The notes below the pieces were generated by a model. That model was not told where the DNA came from. It did not search any database and was given only the letters and a program-made list of their open reading frames with translations. Below are positions 1-39,076 of a DNA stretch of 64,000 nucleotides, piece by piece (position 1 is the stretch's first letter; the number at the start of each line of letters is the position of its first letter). This stretch comes from Cristatella mucedo (lineage: Eukaryota; Bryozoa; Phylactolaemata; Cristatellidae): NCBI GenBank assembly GCA_009760855.2, contig WPIO01000030.1:3629501-3693500 (forward strand). Reading direction: 5' to 3'. Position numbers and translations under genes: made by a program.

Positions 1-750
1 TTAGTCCAATTGCGGATAATTCGAGGGCGTTCGTCCACTTGTCACCCAAGTTACTCCATAATTGTAATACACAGCTAAATAGTGGCAGCAGTTAGCTGAC
101 ATTGGGCAACACTATCAAAAGGACTCCATCGGCATGCCATTTGCAGTCGAACATTGCATTCGTGCCAGTGGGATAACATCGAGGCTTGGAGGCAGAGGAA
201 GATAATGGGGGAGATAATGGGGGAGGCTGTGGCTCTCGGAGCTTTCTCTCTGCTGCTATCAAGGTTTTGCCAGTCCATCAGCTGCCGTCGTGCAAGACTC
301 AACAGTAGGATTGAAGCCTGTGACTTGGTGACACTTCCGGAATTAATTTTTAACATTTTGAACTTGGCACCTCATTTTCAATGTCTTCTATCGTAGCATC
401 ACACCCCGAGAGAAGGGAGTGTCCCTTCCTATCACCATGACCTCTTACTTCTGGTAATGTGGCTTGCCGAGCACCGGCACGGCTCGCCTAGGTCGTCGGC
501 TACCGTCGTTCTGGACCTGCTCGTGCTCTGCAGGCATCGTATGCTGCATTCCTGAGTTTTACGTTGCCGGTCTGTATTTGTGCTGCATTTATTCCGGGAA
601 ACCGAGTTTTTCTGTTTCTGCTCGTGAATGAGCATCAGGCCGGAAGCGATCAGGATGCAGCCTGCCGCCAGTTTTCATGTGCGTCTCCTGCATATATCGT
701 GCGCTCTTGAGTTGCATAGAGTCCACGCATCTGCTGTCTCAATGATACAG
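1..750 (+). other. Intron upstream of the first visible coronin exon
   Basis: No coronin propeller exon could be recognised here. The region ends in the acceptor used by the exon at 751 (gatacag). It shows no simple repeat and no repeat family I could name. The small ORFs here lack family motifs. Confidence 0.5.
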
Positions 751-23307
<22,557 letters not shown>

Positions 23308-25723
23308 GCTCTCGCCTTTGAGCGCTCCCGCTAGTGGGCGTCGGCTAGCGGGCAGCTGCACAAAGTGATCCCTAGCCGGCCAGCCAGCCAGCCAGCCAGC
23401 CAGCTAGCTAGCCGGCTGGCTAGCCGCTGTCTTCATCGTCGCGGCTGCAGCCGCTGCCGGTGCTTATGTTTTGCTGCTGTTTTTCGGCTGGCGTGCAGGC
23501 AGGTGCCGTTAGCTGCACGGCCGCCTTCGCTAGTAGTCCAGTCGTAGGCGCCGCCGTGATGCCGGTGCATAGTTGAGTTGCGACCCGCCCGCCCGCCCTG
23601 TGGCGGGGCACGCGACGTGAATACTGCTGTCTCTTCTTCTATCTGCGGCTCCGCGGTTGGTCGCATGCAATGTGGCCGTCCGCCCCGAGAACGCCCGCCC
23701 GCCCGGTCCGCTGGGCCGAACCGACGCATCGTATGCCGCCCTGCGTGGGATGCCGCGGCAGACCGCAGTCAAGAGAGAAACGGCTGCTGCGGCCGGCCAC
23801 TCGCTGCCCCGGCGACGTGCGCTCGCACGCCCTCGGCCGCGCTGTCCTTGTGGCATGAGCGCACGAGCTTTTTTGTAATTTTCGTCGATTAGCTTTCTCT
23901 CGTGCACGTGATGCGGTCGTGCATTTTTGTGTGCTATCTGGTTGCAAAGTGTCCGGGGGAAGATTGGGGTGAGCGTTGAGGCTGAGAAGCTTTCTTTTAT
24001 ATCTTTATTGTGCAGCCGCAGCACTTATGTGCCTGCTGCTGCTGCTAGCCTCGCGGGCAAGGTGCAGACATATGCTCTCTTAGCTGCTGCTGCTGCCTGC
24101 GCGGTTGATGTGCTAGTGGACTGGGCAGAGCAGTAAGTCGGTTGCCTTGTAACTGGCCACTGGGTCGTTCAAGCAGCCGGTGCATGGCAGTGCTCTAGTT
24201 CGTGTACCCAAACTTGGCATGGGATTTGCTGTTTGCATTGAGCAGCCATACCTGTTTCACATTAAAATTTGCTTCAAGGCTACAGGCTTGTTTAGCAGCC
24301 TTGCCTGTCGCTCTGCCTCGTTGGCCTATTCAGGCAAGCGCTTGAATATTCTCTTGCATACGAGTTCACCGTTGTTGATGTTGATCGTCTAAAACAACCG
24401 CAGTATGCCGTCATTGCTCTTATGCGTTAGGTAAACAACTGGCCGGAAGCAACTACATGAGGGCGCCTGTAGGCTACCAAGCGTCTGGCCACGGGTGGCC
24501 GATGACAGGAGGCCTATCTAGAGAAATAGGGAAACGTGGCCTATGGCAAGCACTGAAATTGTGCCTCTGCCCAAGCGTGATACTCGCCTTAGCTGGCTGT
24601 ACCATTAAATTGGCTCACACATATAAGTCAAACTCCTTAATATTTTGATTAACAAAAGATGACACAATAAGAAAATGCTAACTTCACCTAACTTGCTTTG
24701 GCTGATGCAATTTGGTCTATGATGTAAAATTAAGCTCTTTTTCTCTTTCTACTCTTAGCAGTGCAAGATACTTGAGTCTGCCTTGATCCGTAGTCATCGA
24801 GATGACCCCAAAATGCAAGTAAAAATTGACCAGACCTGTAAGGAGGGCTGTCGAAGAAGTAAGTAGCATGGAAGTAGCAGTGCACGATCGGAAATTATTT
24901 GCCTCAGTCGCAGCAGAAGATTTGTGTGTGTGCGCGAGCGCGTGCGTGCATGCATTAACAAACAGCTTCTGAAGTTATTGTATGGCTGTATAGGCAGCCA
25001 TGCATGTCCAGTCAGCATTAGCCATGTCTGCACGTGAAGACCTAGCCTACTCAACAGTGGTGACCTGTCGTGTCGGCAGATGATTTACCCAACAGCACGG
25101 TTAATCCGAAGGCTGTAGTGATTCCCTAGGCTGCATGCTACACGAAGGCAGCAAGCTAAGAGATAAGTTTTGTTTGCATGTGAGTAGCCGGGCAGGCGAG
25201 TAGCCGACCTAGCAGACAGCATGGAAAGCCCCGAGAGAAATCCAGTGGGGCTTTGATGACCTATCCTGGCCTCGAGGAGCACTAAAGTGCCTGAAAGGCC
25301 ACCCCCTCTCCCCTGCCGTCAATCTCCGGTGGAGACTTACACTGGAAAAGGAAAGTGCAGCCTCTGTCCGTCAGATCTAACCAGTGCCAAAAAAATCCTC
25401 TTTAATCGCAGTTTTAAATCGACATCGTTACGATTTACTTACTGTAACCGACTTGAGGTAAGATTTAACGGGTAAAGTATGATCACTTAAGATGTCATAA
25501 ATATTTTTTGCTAGAAAGCTAAAAGGCTAATAAGACATACGTTTGGCGAGGCTCGTACCACCCACCGCCTCGCTTGACAGGACAATTATGCAGATATATT
25601 GAGTTAGGGTGTGACTGCTTGTGCTACAGGTCTAAATGAACCGGTCTGTATAATTACTTCATTTAGGCGTCGCAGCAATCCGACGCTGCCAAGCAACCTT
25701 ACGGCCCCAGTGATCAAAATGGT
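23308..25723 (+). other. Coronin 3' UTR and downstream intergenic DNA
   Basis: GC-rich to about 24.1 kb, with short gcca-type repeats at 23376-23405. ATTAAA hexamers occur near 24260 and 24605 and could serve as polyadenylation signals, but neither is provable here. ORFs on both strands at 23.4-24.0 kb are long only because of GC richness. No further gene is seen. Confidence 0.45.
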
Positions 25724-25815
25724 GACTTATTTTTGTATACTTTATCTGTATAGTGCTCAAAGAGAACTTAATCTGTATTCGGGCGCTTTTCATATGCCGA
25801 AGGGCTCGAGCCCGT
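25724..25815 (-). mobile_element. SINE family 1, partial antisense copy
   Basis: The complement of the family-1 tail (gtatagtgctcaaagagaac, ttaatctgtattcgggcgct) is followed by the antisense B box gggctcgagcccgtg. The tRNA-like 5' half is missing. Confidence 0.7.
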
Positions 25816-25819
25816 GATC

Positions 25820-27695
25820 TGGATCGTTACAGGCTAGCAGAGCTCATATCAAAGTTCTTCGTAGGTAAGACTCCATCCTATCAAGGCCGTCTCTGCAAGA
25901 CTGCAGCCGTACTCATGGCAGTGCTCATCGTAACTCCACTCCACGCCTATTATGCCTATCCTACCATGGCTACCCCTACTGAACTTGCCGATAAACTCGT
26001 CTCCCGGATTACAAAGAACACTAGTCCACTAGATCCTGCCCGAAAGCTCTCTGCACACGAGGTGCATAGGCCAAGTGCTGCCAGCCGTAACACATATTTT
26101 AAAGTATGTCCCTGGTTATCGGCGAAGGCCCCCGGCCTTTGTCAGGCCAATCATTAAAAAGCCTAACCTAGATGAATAGTGAGAATTTAAGTAACTTTCG
26201 TCCAGCCTCTTCCCGTCTTCCAATCCTTCTCCAAGATACGTGAACGAGTGGTGGTTCACCTGCTACACGATTACATCAATTCACCAGACATTGCTGGCAA
26301 GCTCCAATCGGGATTTGGAGCTCACCATTTATGCTCTGCTTCGATAACTCTATGAACAATGACCTTACGATGACCTACTGGACAATGCTAGGGAGAGTAT
26401 GGCCTCTCTGCTGGGACGGCTTTACCTATCAGCAGCATGAGATAGTATTGACCGCCAGATTCTCAGAGAGCACCTCCACATACCCTCGAGTATCACTGGC
26501 AGTTTGCTGAACTGGGTTAGGTCTCCCGCCTAATTACGGTACGTATGTCGGTCATCTAGGGAGAACTTGAAAGTATTTGGTTTCTCATGGTTCGGTAGTA
26601 GGACCCTTATCTTTTCACTAAAGCTAACGTCATTGATGAATACCATATTGGCTTTCGTATATACTCCTATTACGCCCAGCTCTGCCTTAACATTCGACCC
26701 TTCTAAGCTAGCTCCTCACCCGACTCATTAAACTCACTAATTAAATTAATTTTTACTTGTCTGCATCGACGACACTCGTGTTTGGATGGCTACTAACTTC
26801 CCTGATCAACCTAATAGATTTGGGCGAACCTAAAATTACTAAAAGTTCGAAAGCCTAACTCCCTCAAGATTGGTTCAGCTAGCATCACTCTAGTGACGTC
26901 TGCCCGTAATCCTTAATCTAGGCAAGCTTTTCCAAAAAGACGTGTCATTGGATGAGTGCATGTACTCTGCTGTCAACTCGGCCTACTTTCAACTAAGGCG
27001 TATCACCAAAAGCAGTGCATACGACAGCTAAAGTAGCTCACGTGTTTGTTTATGACTCCCGGAGTGTGTCCACTAGTTATCTACAACTGTCGCGAAAAAC
27101 AGCAGCCGTCTGGTCGGTCATAAACTTTGTAGCTGTCACCGAAGCACTTGTACCTTAGCTTCTCTGGCTCCTAATCAATCATCGAATAGATTCCAAGATC
27201 TCCAGTGTGGCCTACAAGCCCATTCACTTGCTCACAGCAGCCTACCTATTGACTACCTGGCTCCTCCAGTGTCCAGCTCTCGCACCATCAGCTCTTCAGC
27301 ATCTTCACCAGCTCTTCAGCACCTCACTGTGAATCATTGCACTAAATAAAAATCTTTTGATGATCGACCTATCAGCTCGTAGCTACCGAATTTCCGCAAC
27401 TCGCTTCTATCTAATGTCAGCACCTGCTCTGAGCTTGAATCTGTCAAGTCTCAGCCAAAGATGCATCTCTTCCGGTCATCTTATCCATTGCCCCAGTGAA
27501 CTTGTCTTTTCTATACGGTGCGCTGTTCGTGCTTACCTGTTGATGATTCAGATCGTGTAAGTAGAGTGAGTGAGGTCTTACGAAAAAATGGCCATGATTG
27601 CCCATATGTTTGCTTTGGCAGCAGTCAAGCGCCTGGATAGAGATCACGTTCTATTAAGGCACATAACAAACTCCCTGTTATAATTAATATTATTA
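25820..27695 (+). mobile_element. Decayed L2/CR1-like LINE, nearly full RT region
   Basis: Residues in successive frames follow a LINE RT in order: FFVGK before the RT, then SKIRERVVVHLLHDYI and LQSGF (RT start). Next come IGFRIYSYYAQLCLNI at the place of YADDTQLYLSF, a YNC/LDFCN-like region, and a 3' end with an ATT-rich tail near 27685. Many stops and frame shifts make it a fossil. It lies outside coronin, in intergenic DNA. Confidence 0.75.
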
Positions 27696-28103
27696 TTTCA
27701 AGAAGTAGCAAATCGGAAAGTCGCATGTTTCACTATGTTTCAACAGGCATCAATTACAACTTGACCGTTGTCATCGGGAGGTCCTAGAGGACCTAGAAAT
27801 TTCCTAGTTTGGCGAATAGAGAAATTCTGTGTGGACGAACGCAGGCTCTTAACCATTTCAAATAACCCAGGGACAGCCCTTACTACGTAATTTCTAACCT
27901 GATCAGCACTATCTCAATTCCTATCCGAACTCTTCAAAGGTTAAATTCAGACTCTGCCGAAGCAAAACAGCACTAGTACAGCTAGTCTTAGTACTATGGA
28001 AAATGCACGAATTTGAAGACTGCGATGGTGGGCTCAATTCCTACATCAGGCAACTGCTCGTTACCCACAAAACGCAAGGGAAAAAGCAGCCGAGGCTTCT
28101 CTG

Positions 28104-28372
<269 letters not shown>

Positions 28373-30834
28373 ACTGCTGCAACATATACGAGGCTGTCGA
28401 ATCAGAACATCTATGCAACTTATTTGTTGGATGTCACGAAGCCGCTACGGAACTCAAGTCCGGATGCACCGGGGAAGGGGGTTGAAACAAGAATGAACTC
28501 TTACATAAACTTCAAGCATCGGAAGAGACTGTATCTTAGAGTATCGAGAGTGCAGTCACTATTTCACGAGATGAGTAGTTTACCTCGTGCGTAGTACCAA
28601 GTTTGGCCCTCACAGAAGCCAGTAACCGACGGTGCGACTCAGCTGCTAGTTTGGCGTGCAAGCCGGAAGCAGTCAAGCTTGGCGAGTTCGCAGCACATCT
28701 GCGTCTAACGCACGGGACATGTTCTTCTGCATACAATTTGATCGTGGAAGCTCGACAATAGGCTTGGCCCGACTTAAAAAAAATCTAACTGTGTTTTTTT
28801 AGCACAATTCTCTACCAAATACCTCTTTTACTCAGAAATCCCTTAATTGATAAACTATTTCGATACTTAGTTGGGTCTTCGAGACTCTTTAGTAACACAA
28901 GGGATCTTGGTTTAGTATTCATTCGCTTCGCGTTTGAGTTCGATTGCATCGGCCCATTACACCGGCAAAAGCTTTTCGCTGGCAAAAAAGGCGCTACTAA
29001 CTTCCGTCTGATTTGGAGTGGCAATCGGTTTGGACCCGTCGTTGGGACGCCAAATTAAGATAGGTGGGCGCCGTGCTTAGCACTTTGGAAGGCCTAGCAG
29101 GTACCTTTGCCTGCCTTTGTGTCTGCTTGGTTGAGTCGAGCGGCCAGCGCTTGCAAGCACTGCAGAGGGAAGCAGACCGGTGCCAGTATGGGGCTCCCAG
29201 GTAACGATGCTGAGGAGTCCAGCTTCACTCCCCCTCCCTCAAAGTGGTCGGCTGCTTCGCTCTGCATACCACCTGGGTAGCTAAGGTCAGCCAATCGCAG
29301 CACTCGTGTGACGGCCAGCTTGGGTCGCTTTGGATCTTCTGCCTGCCCGTCGGCCGGAAACGAGCGCTCGCTTCTCTCTTTCTTACGAAACGGAATAGCC
29401 CACTGGAATGGATCGAGATCGCTCGACATACGCGGCTCGACTGGGCTGCATGCTCTAGAATAATATGCGTGTGCCGAACGGCTGAACTGCTGGTTGTCCC
29501 GACAGCTAACGTGGTCCGAATTCCCCTAGTCCTGTACGGACGGCAAGCTTAGATCTGCTAGGCTAAAGCTATACACTGCTCTAGAGCTATACACTTGGAC
29601 GAAATAGATCGACGACAGCTAATCCCGGCGAATCCTAACATTGATAACAACAAGCTCGCTTGTGAGACTCAGCATGCGGACTGACGATCTTTGTGCCCAA
29701 TATTGAAATGTACCCTAGTAATGTATCCTTAGCATGTGACTGTAGGTATATTATATGGCGAGCTGGAGGTCATCCAGCCGGACCAAGCCTACGCCTTGAC
29801 TTGGGGCAGAAAGTGAGATGAGACCATTAGCTAACGGCAGTTGGTGGAAAGTTCTTGAGACGTTCTGCTGCGTTCTATCGCACGAAATGCCCCCCCCCCG
29901 TTGTGCAGGTTTCACATCCAGATCGAAGGAATTCTAGCGTCCCTAGACACCGCAGCCAGCCGACGTACAGAGACACTGGCTGCCAGGCTGCCTAAGTTAA
30001 GTGCCTAAAACAGTACGCGTATCCCCTAGTTGTACAGTTAGTTGGCCCCTCCTAGAGATGGTGTTAATTGATACCGGTACTGCATTAGGCAAATGCTCTA
30101 TCATACAGCCCGGCGCATCTTGGGTGACGGTGCCCACGTGTTTCTGGACAACGTGGCCACTTACTGAAAGACCGAAAATCCTGCATCCGTCCTTTTTAGC
30201 GCGTTGCATTTAGAATTCCCCATTAGTGGTAAGGTTCAGCTCCCCCTGTTGATATTGGTACACATACCTTTTTTAAGTACAGAGATGCAAAATCAAACTG
30301 CAGTCTCTTAGCCATCTACAATGAGACTGACTGATCGCAGAAAAATAATCTTTCGCCTGGATTACCTGTCTAGTGCTCTATTTGACTGAGCTGCCACGAC
30401 TGCTTATCATTTGAAACTCTGCACAGGCCTTAAAGCATGGCCGTTGATTAATGTATACTCACGTGCTTTGAATAAAGGGGTCCTTCGTGGCTGTACAAAA
30501 AATTTGCCACGCACTCGCGTTAGTCCCGAATAGTGGGCCAAATAGTTATGCGGTATTCTGCCAAATAGTATCGGTAGGATCGAATGCGGTTCACGTGACA
30601 TCTCGCCCGCTTATCTTGCTTAGTTCACGTATCAAATTTACTGGACCGCAACGTTTTTGCTTGCATTCAAAATTTGGAATGTCATCAATAAACCTATCCT
30701 GTATACTATTCGTGTTCGGCTGATTAGTCGGTCAATTATTCGTATCCGACCGATAAGTGAAAACAAGCTATTCAGTACAGCCCTAATATAAAAAATGCTG
30801 CCCAGCTGCAACGATTACGCCTGCTGTGAGCGCC

Positions 30835-30839
<5 letters not shown>
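28373..30839. other. Intergenic stretch without recognised genes
   Basis: No exon of a known family was recognised. Open frames of equal extent lie on both strands at about 29997-30213, but neither shows a domain I recognise. A C run occurs near 29890. Confidence 0.4.

Positions 30840-30886
<47 letters not shown>
30840..30886 (+). repeat. (GA)n microsatellite
   Basis: About 23 GA units downstream (3') of FABP-A. Confidence 0.97.
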
Positions 30887-30891
<5 letters not shown>

Positions 30892-31031
30892 CCGCTGCTG
30901 CACGCCTCGAGCGGGTCCAGACGAGCAAGTGGGCGAAATCCACACGAGCTCGTACTTGGCAGTCGATGAATGGCGGCTAGTACTCATACATCTGTGGCTT
31001 TTAGCGGCGAATGCAAGGAAATTATTAAATA

Positions 31032-31096
31032 GAGAGCGAATGAGAGAGAGAGCAAGAGAGAGACAAAGAGAGAGAGAGGGAGAGGGAGAGGGAGAT

Positions 31097-31191
<95 letters not shown>
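31032..31191 (+). repeat. (GA)n microsatellite with GGGA variants
   Basis: About 160 bp of GA with agggag and aaag interruptions near its left end, 270 bp beyond the proposed FABP-A stop codon. Confidence 0.97.
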
Positions 31192-31193
<2 letters not shown>

Positions 31194-31464
31194 GGCGTCT
31201 GACATATTGTTGAATAAAGGTCATAGAAAACCAAGTTGATGCGAGCAAGCGCCAGCTTTCTTGGAACTGGCCCGCTGAGCGGCGCCTTTATCGAGCTATT
31301 TTTCTTGTCTTTTTCTTTTTGAATCTATAATAGCTCTAGCAGACTGCTTAGTCAAAACCGGCTGGATTATTAATGTCTGCTGTAAACAGTAGTGCGGCGC
31401 CATTCCACTGCTTCCGTCGGCCTGCAGCTCGTGCCAGCGCGCGCGCGTGCCAGCGCGCCCGTAG

Positions 31465-35153
<3,689 letters not shown>

Positions 35154-35850
35154 CGCGAGGTGGTCAAATGCTGCCAACGAGCGAAGCGCTGCCGCCGTGC
35201 CGACTGGCGAGCCGGGAGATCGCGCACGCGCGTCGAGCGCTTCCGGTCTATGCTCCCCCCCCGAGCCGGTCGCGCGCCCAAGAAACCGGCTGCCTTGTGA
35301 GCGCGCCGCTGGCCTGAGGAAAAGAGGCCATTCGAGCGACGGACGAACGAGCGGGCGTACATGTGCTGTCTGGCTGCCGCTGCTGCGACGGCAGCAGCAG
35401 CAGCAGCTGCTGCGCCCTACTACTACTCGTCCTACTCTGCGCTGCTCTCGCCGCTTACCGACGGTGGCCCGACAAGATGCTAGCCGGTAATCTCCGCCGG
35501 TTCGCCAGGCTCGCGCGCTGCCGATGGGCGTACTGTACGCGCACGCGATCGACCGGAAAATGACCGCATCGGCGTAGCCCATTGCCTCGGGGAAGGTTCG
35601 CCGGCCGGGTGGGGGGGGGGGGCGGGAGGCAGTCAAGTTCACCGGCGTGCGGTTCGCCGACGTGCGTGAACTTCAAACCCGGCCGGCTTTCGCTTCCGGG
35701 CCAATGCGCGCGCTACTTAGCGCTGGCATCCATCCACCCCGCCCAGCACCGCAGCTGTTGCGAAAGAGCGCCCAGCAGCCGGGCGCAGCGCTTCTTGGAA
35801 GCTCGGGGATGAGTGACCGCGAAAGCAGCGAGTCAGCGACAGCTCGAGAC

Positions 35851-35899
35851 GTAGAGAGAGAGAGAGAGAGAGAGGGAGTGAGAGAGAGGGGGAGAGAGA

Positions 35900-35972
<73 letters not shown>

Positions 35973-36030
35973 TGAGAGAGAGAGGGGGAGAGAGAGGGAG
36001 GGAGTGTGAGTGAGAGAGAGAGAGAGGGAA

Positions 36031-36113
<83 letters not shown>

Positions 36114-36237
36114 GAGAGAGAGGGAGGGAGTGAGAGTGAGAGTGAGAGAGGGAAGGAGAGAGAGAGAGGGAGAGAGAGTGAGAGAGAGGGAGTGAGAGAG
36201 CGAGAGAGAGAGAGGGAGAGAGAGAGAGGGGGAGAGA

Positions 36238-36287
<50 letters not shown>

Positions 36288-36294
36288 GAGAAAG
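35851..36294 (+). repeat. (GA)n with GTGA/GGGA variants, 440 bp
   Basis: Imperfect GA tract with repeated gggagtgaga blocks, one of the longest simple repeats in the window. The Arg-Glu and Ser-Leu ORFs read from it are artefacts. Confidence 0.98.
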
Positions 36295-37204
36295 ACGGGG
36301 GCCGGCGCGCAACGCTCAGCGCCCCTGCGCTCGTGAGCTCGGCTTGGTCATCGACTCCAATATTCTTCGCCGCTGGCGGGAAATGCTAGAAAAGCCTAAT
36401 TTCCGGCAGATTTTCGGTTTCGTGATGCTTCGGTCCCTGGCGTAAAGTCGACCATCGATTGCGAGTTCTTGCAAGGTGACCGGCAAATGTCGCCCGTCTC
36501 GCGGTCGGCGACGCCGGATTACCAGTAGCGGGAAGATGTATCGCAGAAGCGAGGACGGACGGGGGCGGTTTCCTGCGGCACTTCGACGAGGCGTCGCCAG
36601 AAGGGCGACGTTCGACGGTGCGAACGAACTCGACGGGCTACACGGGGCCGGTGCGATGTAAGCTGAACTCCTCTCGAGCGCGCACCCGGAGCGAACGTGC
36701 CTCCGGAGAGGGAAGCGGCGCACCGCCGCAGGCGCCTGCTCCCGTAAAGGTCTCTGCAGCAATGCAGCCCTATTGGGTGGAAATGCGTTGCACATGGCGG
36801 CTCGAGTTGCTCCCGCTGAGGCTGCATTAGGTAGATCGTGCTGTCCTCGCCGGCACTTCCGCCCTGCTCCGTAGGCAGACGGCTGTACCCCCGCGCGGGC
36901 GAGGAGACCGCTGTGGCCCGGGCGGCGCAACGAGCGCGGTCAAGGTCAGCAGCCTTTGAAGGCGCTAAATTGGGCGCGCGTAGGAAGGACAGCGCCCGGG
37001 GACTGCACTGATGCATGCTGATTGCGCCAATGTAATGCCTGGCCAAAGGCCGGCGGTCGCCGCGGGGCCGCTAGAAATGAAAGGGAAGATGCATTCCGGC
37101 AAGGGGCGGCCGCTGCTTGGGCTGCGGCTTATCGGCGCACGGCGCACGCCCGTTCGCCGCGCCCGCAACTGCTACTCAAGAGCGGTTGCAGCGCGTTAAG
37201 GCTG

Positions 37205-37205
37205 A

Positions 37206-37253
<48 letters not shown>
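37205..37253 (+). repeat. (GGC)n trinucleotide repeat
   Basis: About 16 uninterrupted GGC units in GC-rich DNA, reading as poly-Ala or poly-Arg depending on frame. Confidence 0.97.
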
Positions 37254-37255
<2 letters not shown>

Positions 37256-38620
37256 ACGCGGAGGAGGCGGCGGTTGGCTCACGCACTCGCCTCGCCCACG
37301 ACGCCAGTCGATCTGTGGCATGCAGGCTGGCGGCGCATCGCCGATGCGCCGCCAGCGGCCGCCACTGGCGGCGATAATGAAGCACTTCTAGCGGAGCAGC
37401 CGGCGCGCCGGGTGAGCTAGTTAGGCTTCGACGCGCCGCGCCGGCTGGCCAGAGCGCCAGCCGGCGCCGAGCGTTGGCGCAGCTCTCCGCGGGCCGGATG
37501 GGAGCGGCTGGGCGACTATTGACGCGCCGTCCCGTTAAACTATTTAGACAGAGAGCGTTTGTCCGAGCCGACCCGGAGCTGAGGCGAGCGCCATCCGACG
37601 GTTGGCGGACGACATCCTCCTGGGATCCGAATTATAACCTCTCCGCCCGCGGCCGTATCGGCACGTCGTCGGCCGTCAACGGGTCTGCGACGCAGCGAAG
37701 CGCCGCTCTCGGACGCGAGCTCGCGCGCGCTTCGCGGCCTCGCCGTCTCGCGCAGGCTCCTACTCTCGGCGAGCCGTTTCTAAGGCGAGAGAAGCGCGAC
37801 GACGCAGGTCGACACTCGGAGCTCAGCTTGAGCGGCGGGGGGGGGGAGGGGAAACGCCGCGGGGCGTCGCGACGCGCGCCGCCGGCCGCCGAGCGGCGCG
37901 AGGGTGACGGCTCCAGTCGGCTGCGGCCCTCACGTGCGCAAGAAACGCGTGCAGCTAGAGGGCCACGGCTAGAAGGCCGTCGGCACTTCGACGCGCGAAG
38001 CTCAGGAATTCGGCTCGATGCGTGCGGCGACGCTAGCTTCGTAACGCCGCGTCGGGAATCCGAGTACTCGGGCCAGTTATACAATCTACAGCCGCGCCCC
38101 GAAACGGATATGGGGCGTGGCGCATTATCAATTAATATCGCGCATTATATGATTGCTTACTTCTTCGGTATTGATTTGTCCATCTTCCAGCTCATGAAAT
38201 CTGTAGGATCTTCGCAAGGCAGATCTTCCGTCAGGTATATCGCGGCTGCATATTGATTTCAACTGCATCTTTGTAATCGCATAAGTTACGCTCGTAGCCG
38301 TGTGGTTCTGGCGAATCAAAGTTACGTCGCCACGAGCTAGCTAAACAAATACATGTGCTGCAATAGATATATACAGGCTACAGCTGCACGTACAGATACG
38401 TGCAGTATTCCCTGCAGCGTACGCAATCGGTGCATGCACTTGCAGGCGCTTGTAAATGTAGGATCAGCTGTATACGCCTGCATGTACCCGTACATGCCTT
38501 TATTTACCTATACGTATGGGTATTCGCCGGATGCGAGAGGTAGTATCGGGTTATATCAGCCATCGGCCGCCGTCTACGAGCCTTTCCTGCGACGCCTCGC
38601 TGATGTGCCTATGCTGCCGC

Positions 38621-38871
38621 CTCCGTCTCTCTCTGTCTCTGTCTGTCTCTGCCTGTCTGTCTGTCTCTGCCTGTCTCTGTCTGTCTCTGTCTGTCTCTGT
38701 CTGTCTCTGTCTGTCTCTGTCTGTCTCTGTCTGTCTCTGTCTGTCTCTGTCTCTGTCTGTCTCTGTCTGTCTCTGTCTGTCTCTGTCTGTCTCTGTCTCT
38801 CTCTGTCTCTCTCTGTCTCTCTGTCTCTCTCTGTTTCTCTCTGTCTCTCTCTGTCTCTCTCTCTCTGTGTC

Positions 38872-38942
<71 letters not shown>

Positions 38943-39076
38943 CTCGGTCTCTCTCACGGTCTCTCTCTCGGTCTCTCTCTCTGTTTCTCTCTGTCTCTCT
39001 CTCTCTCCCTGTCTCTCTCTGTCTCTCTCGGTCTCTCTCTCTCTCGGTCTCTCTCTCTCTCTGTCTCTCTCTCACT
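38621..39076 (+). repeat. (CTGTCT)n / (CT)n compound satellite
   Basis: About 455 bp. The left third is built of CTGTCTCTGT units, the middle of CT, the right of CT with CGGTCT and CTGT variants. ORFs of over 200 residues on both strands are repeat artefacts. Confidence 0.98.

Larger units (their letters stand above)
35154..38340. other. CpG- and GC-rich block upstream of FABP-A
   Basis: GC-rich DNA at 35.1-35.8 and 36.3-38.1 kb flanks the GA tract at 35851. It contains a G run of 12 near 35610 and the GGC run at 37205. It could hold the FABP-A promoter. A 260-codon + frame (37474-38256) and several - frames are Arg/Ala-rich without any motif, so none is called as a gene. Confidence 0.5.

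Noticed and set aside
23530..24024. Overlapping ORFs after the coronin stop codon
   Set aside because: GC-rich composition with all six frames partly open and no motif. Most likely coronin 3' UTR or downstream DNA.
31296..31462. Alternative FABP-A tail resembling the alternative FABP-B tail (SRVFSYG against SRSFNYS)
   Set aside because: A few shared residues only, the frame needs a weak acceptor, and neither matches the FABP last strand better than the chosen candidates.
35833..36389. Long Ser-Leu and Arg-Glu ORFs on both strands
   Set aside because: Direct translations of the GA repeat. The same applies at 1046, 10324, 21525, 28003, 30772, 34648 and 38353.
36430..36540. Third FABP exon 3 (VTLQELAIDGRL)
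   Set aside because: There is no EGGKL strand upstream in frame, no acceptor in phase and no accompanying exons. Kept only as a faint hint.
37474..38256. 260-codon + strand ORF
   Set aside because: Arg/Ala/Gly-rich with no domain, sits in CpG-rich DNA where stops are rare, and other frames are open too.
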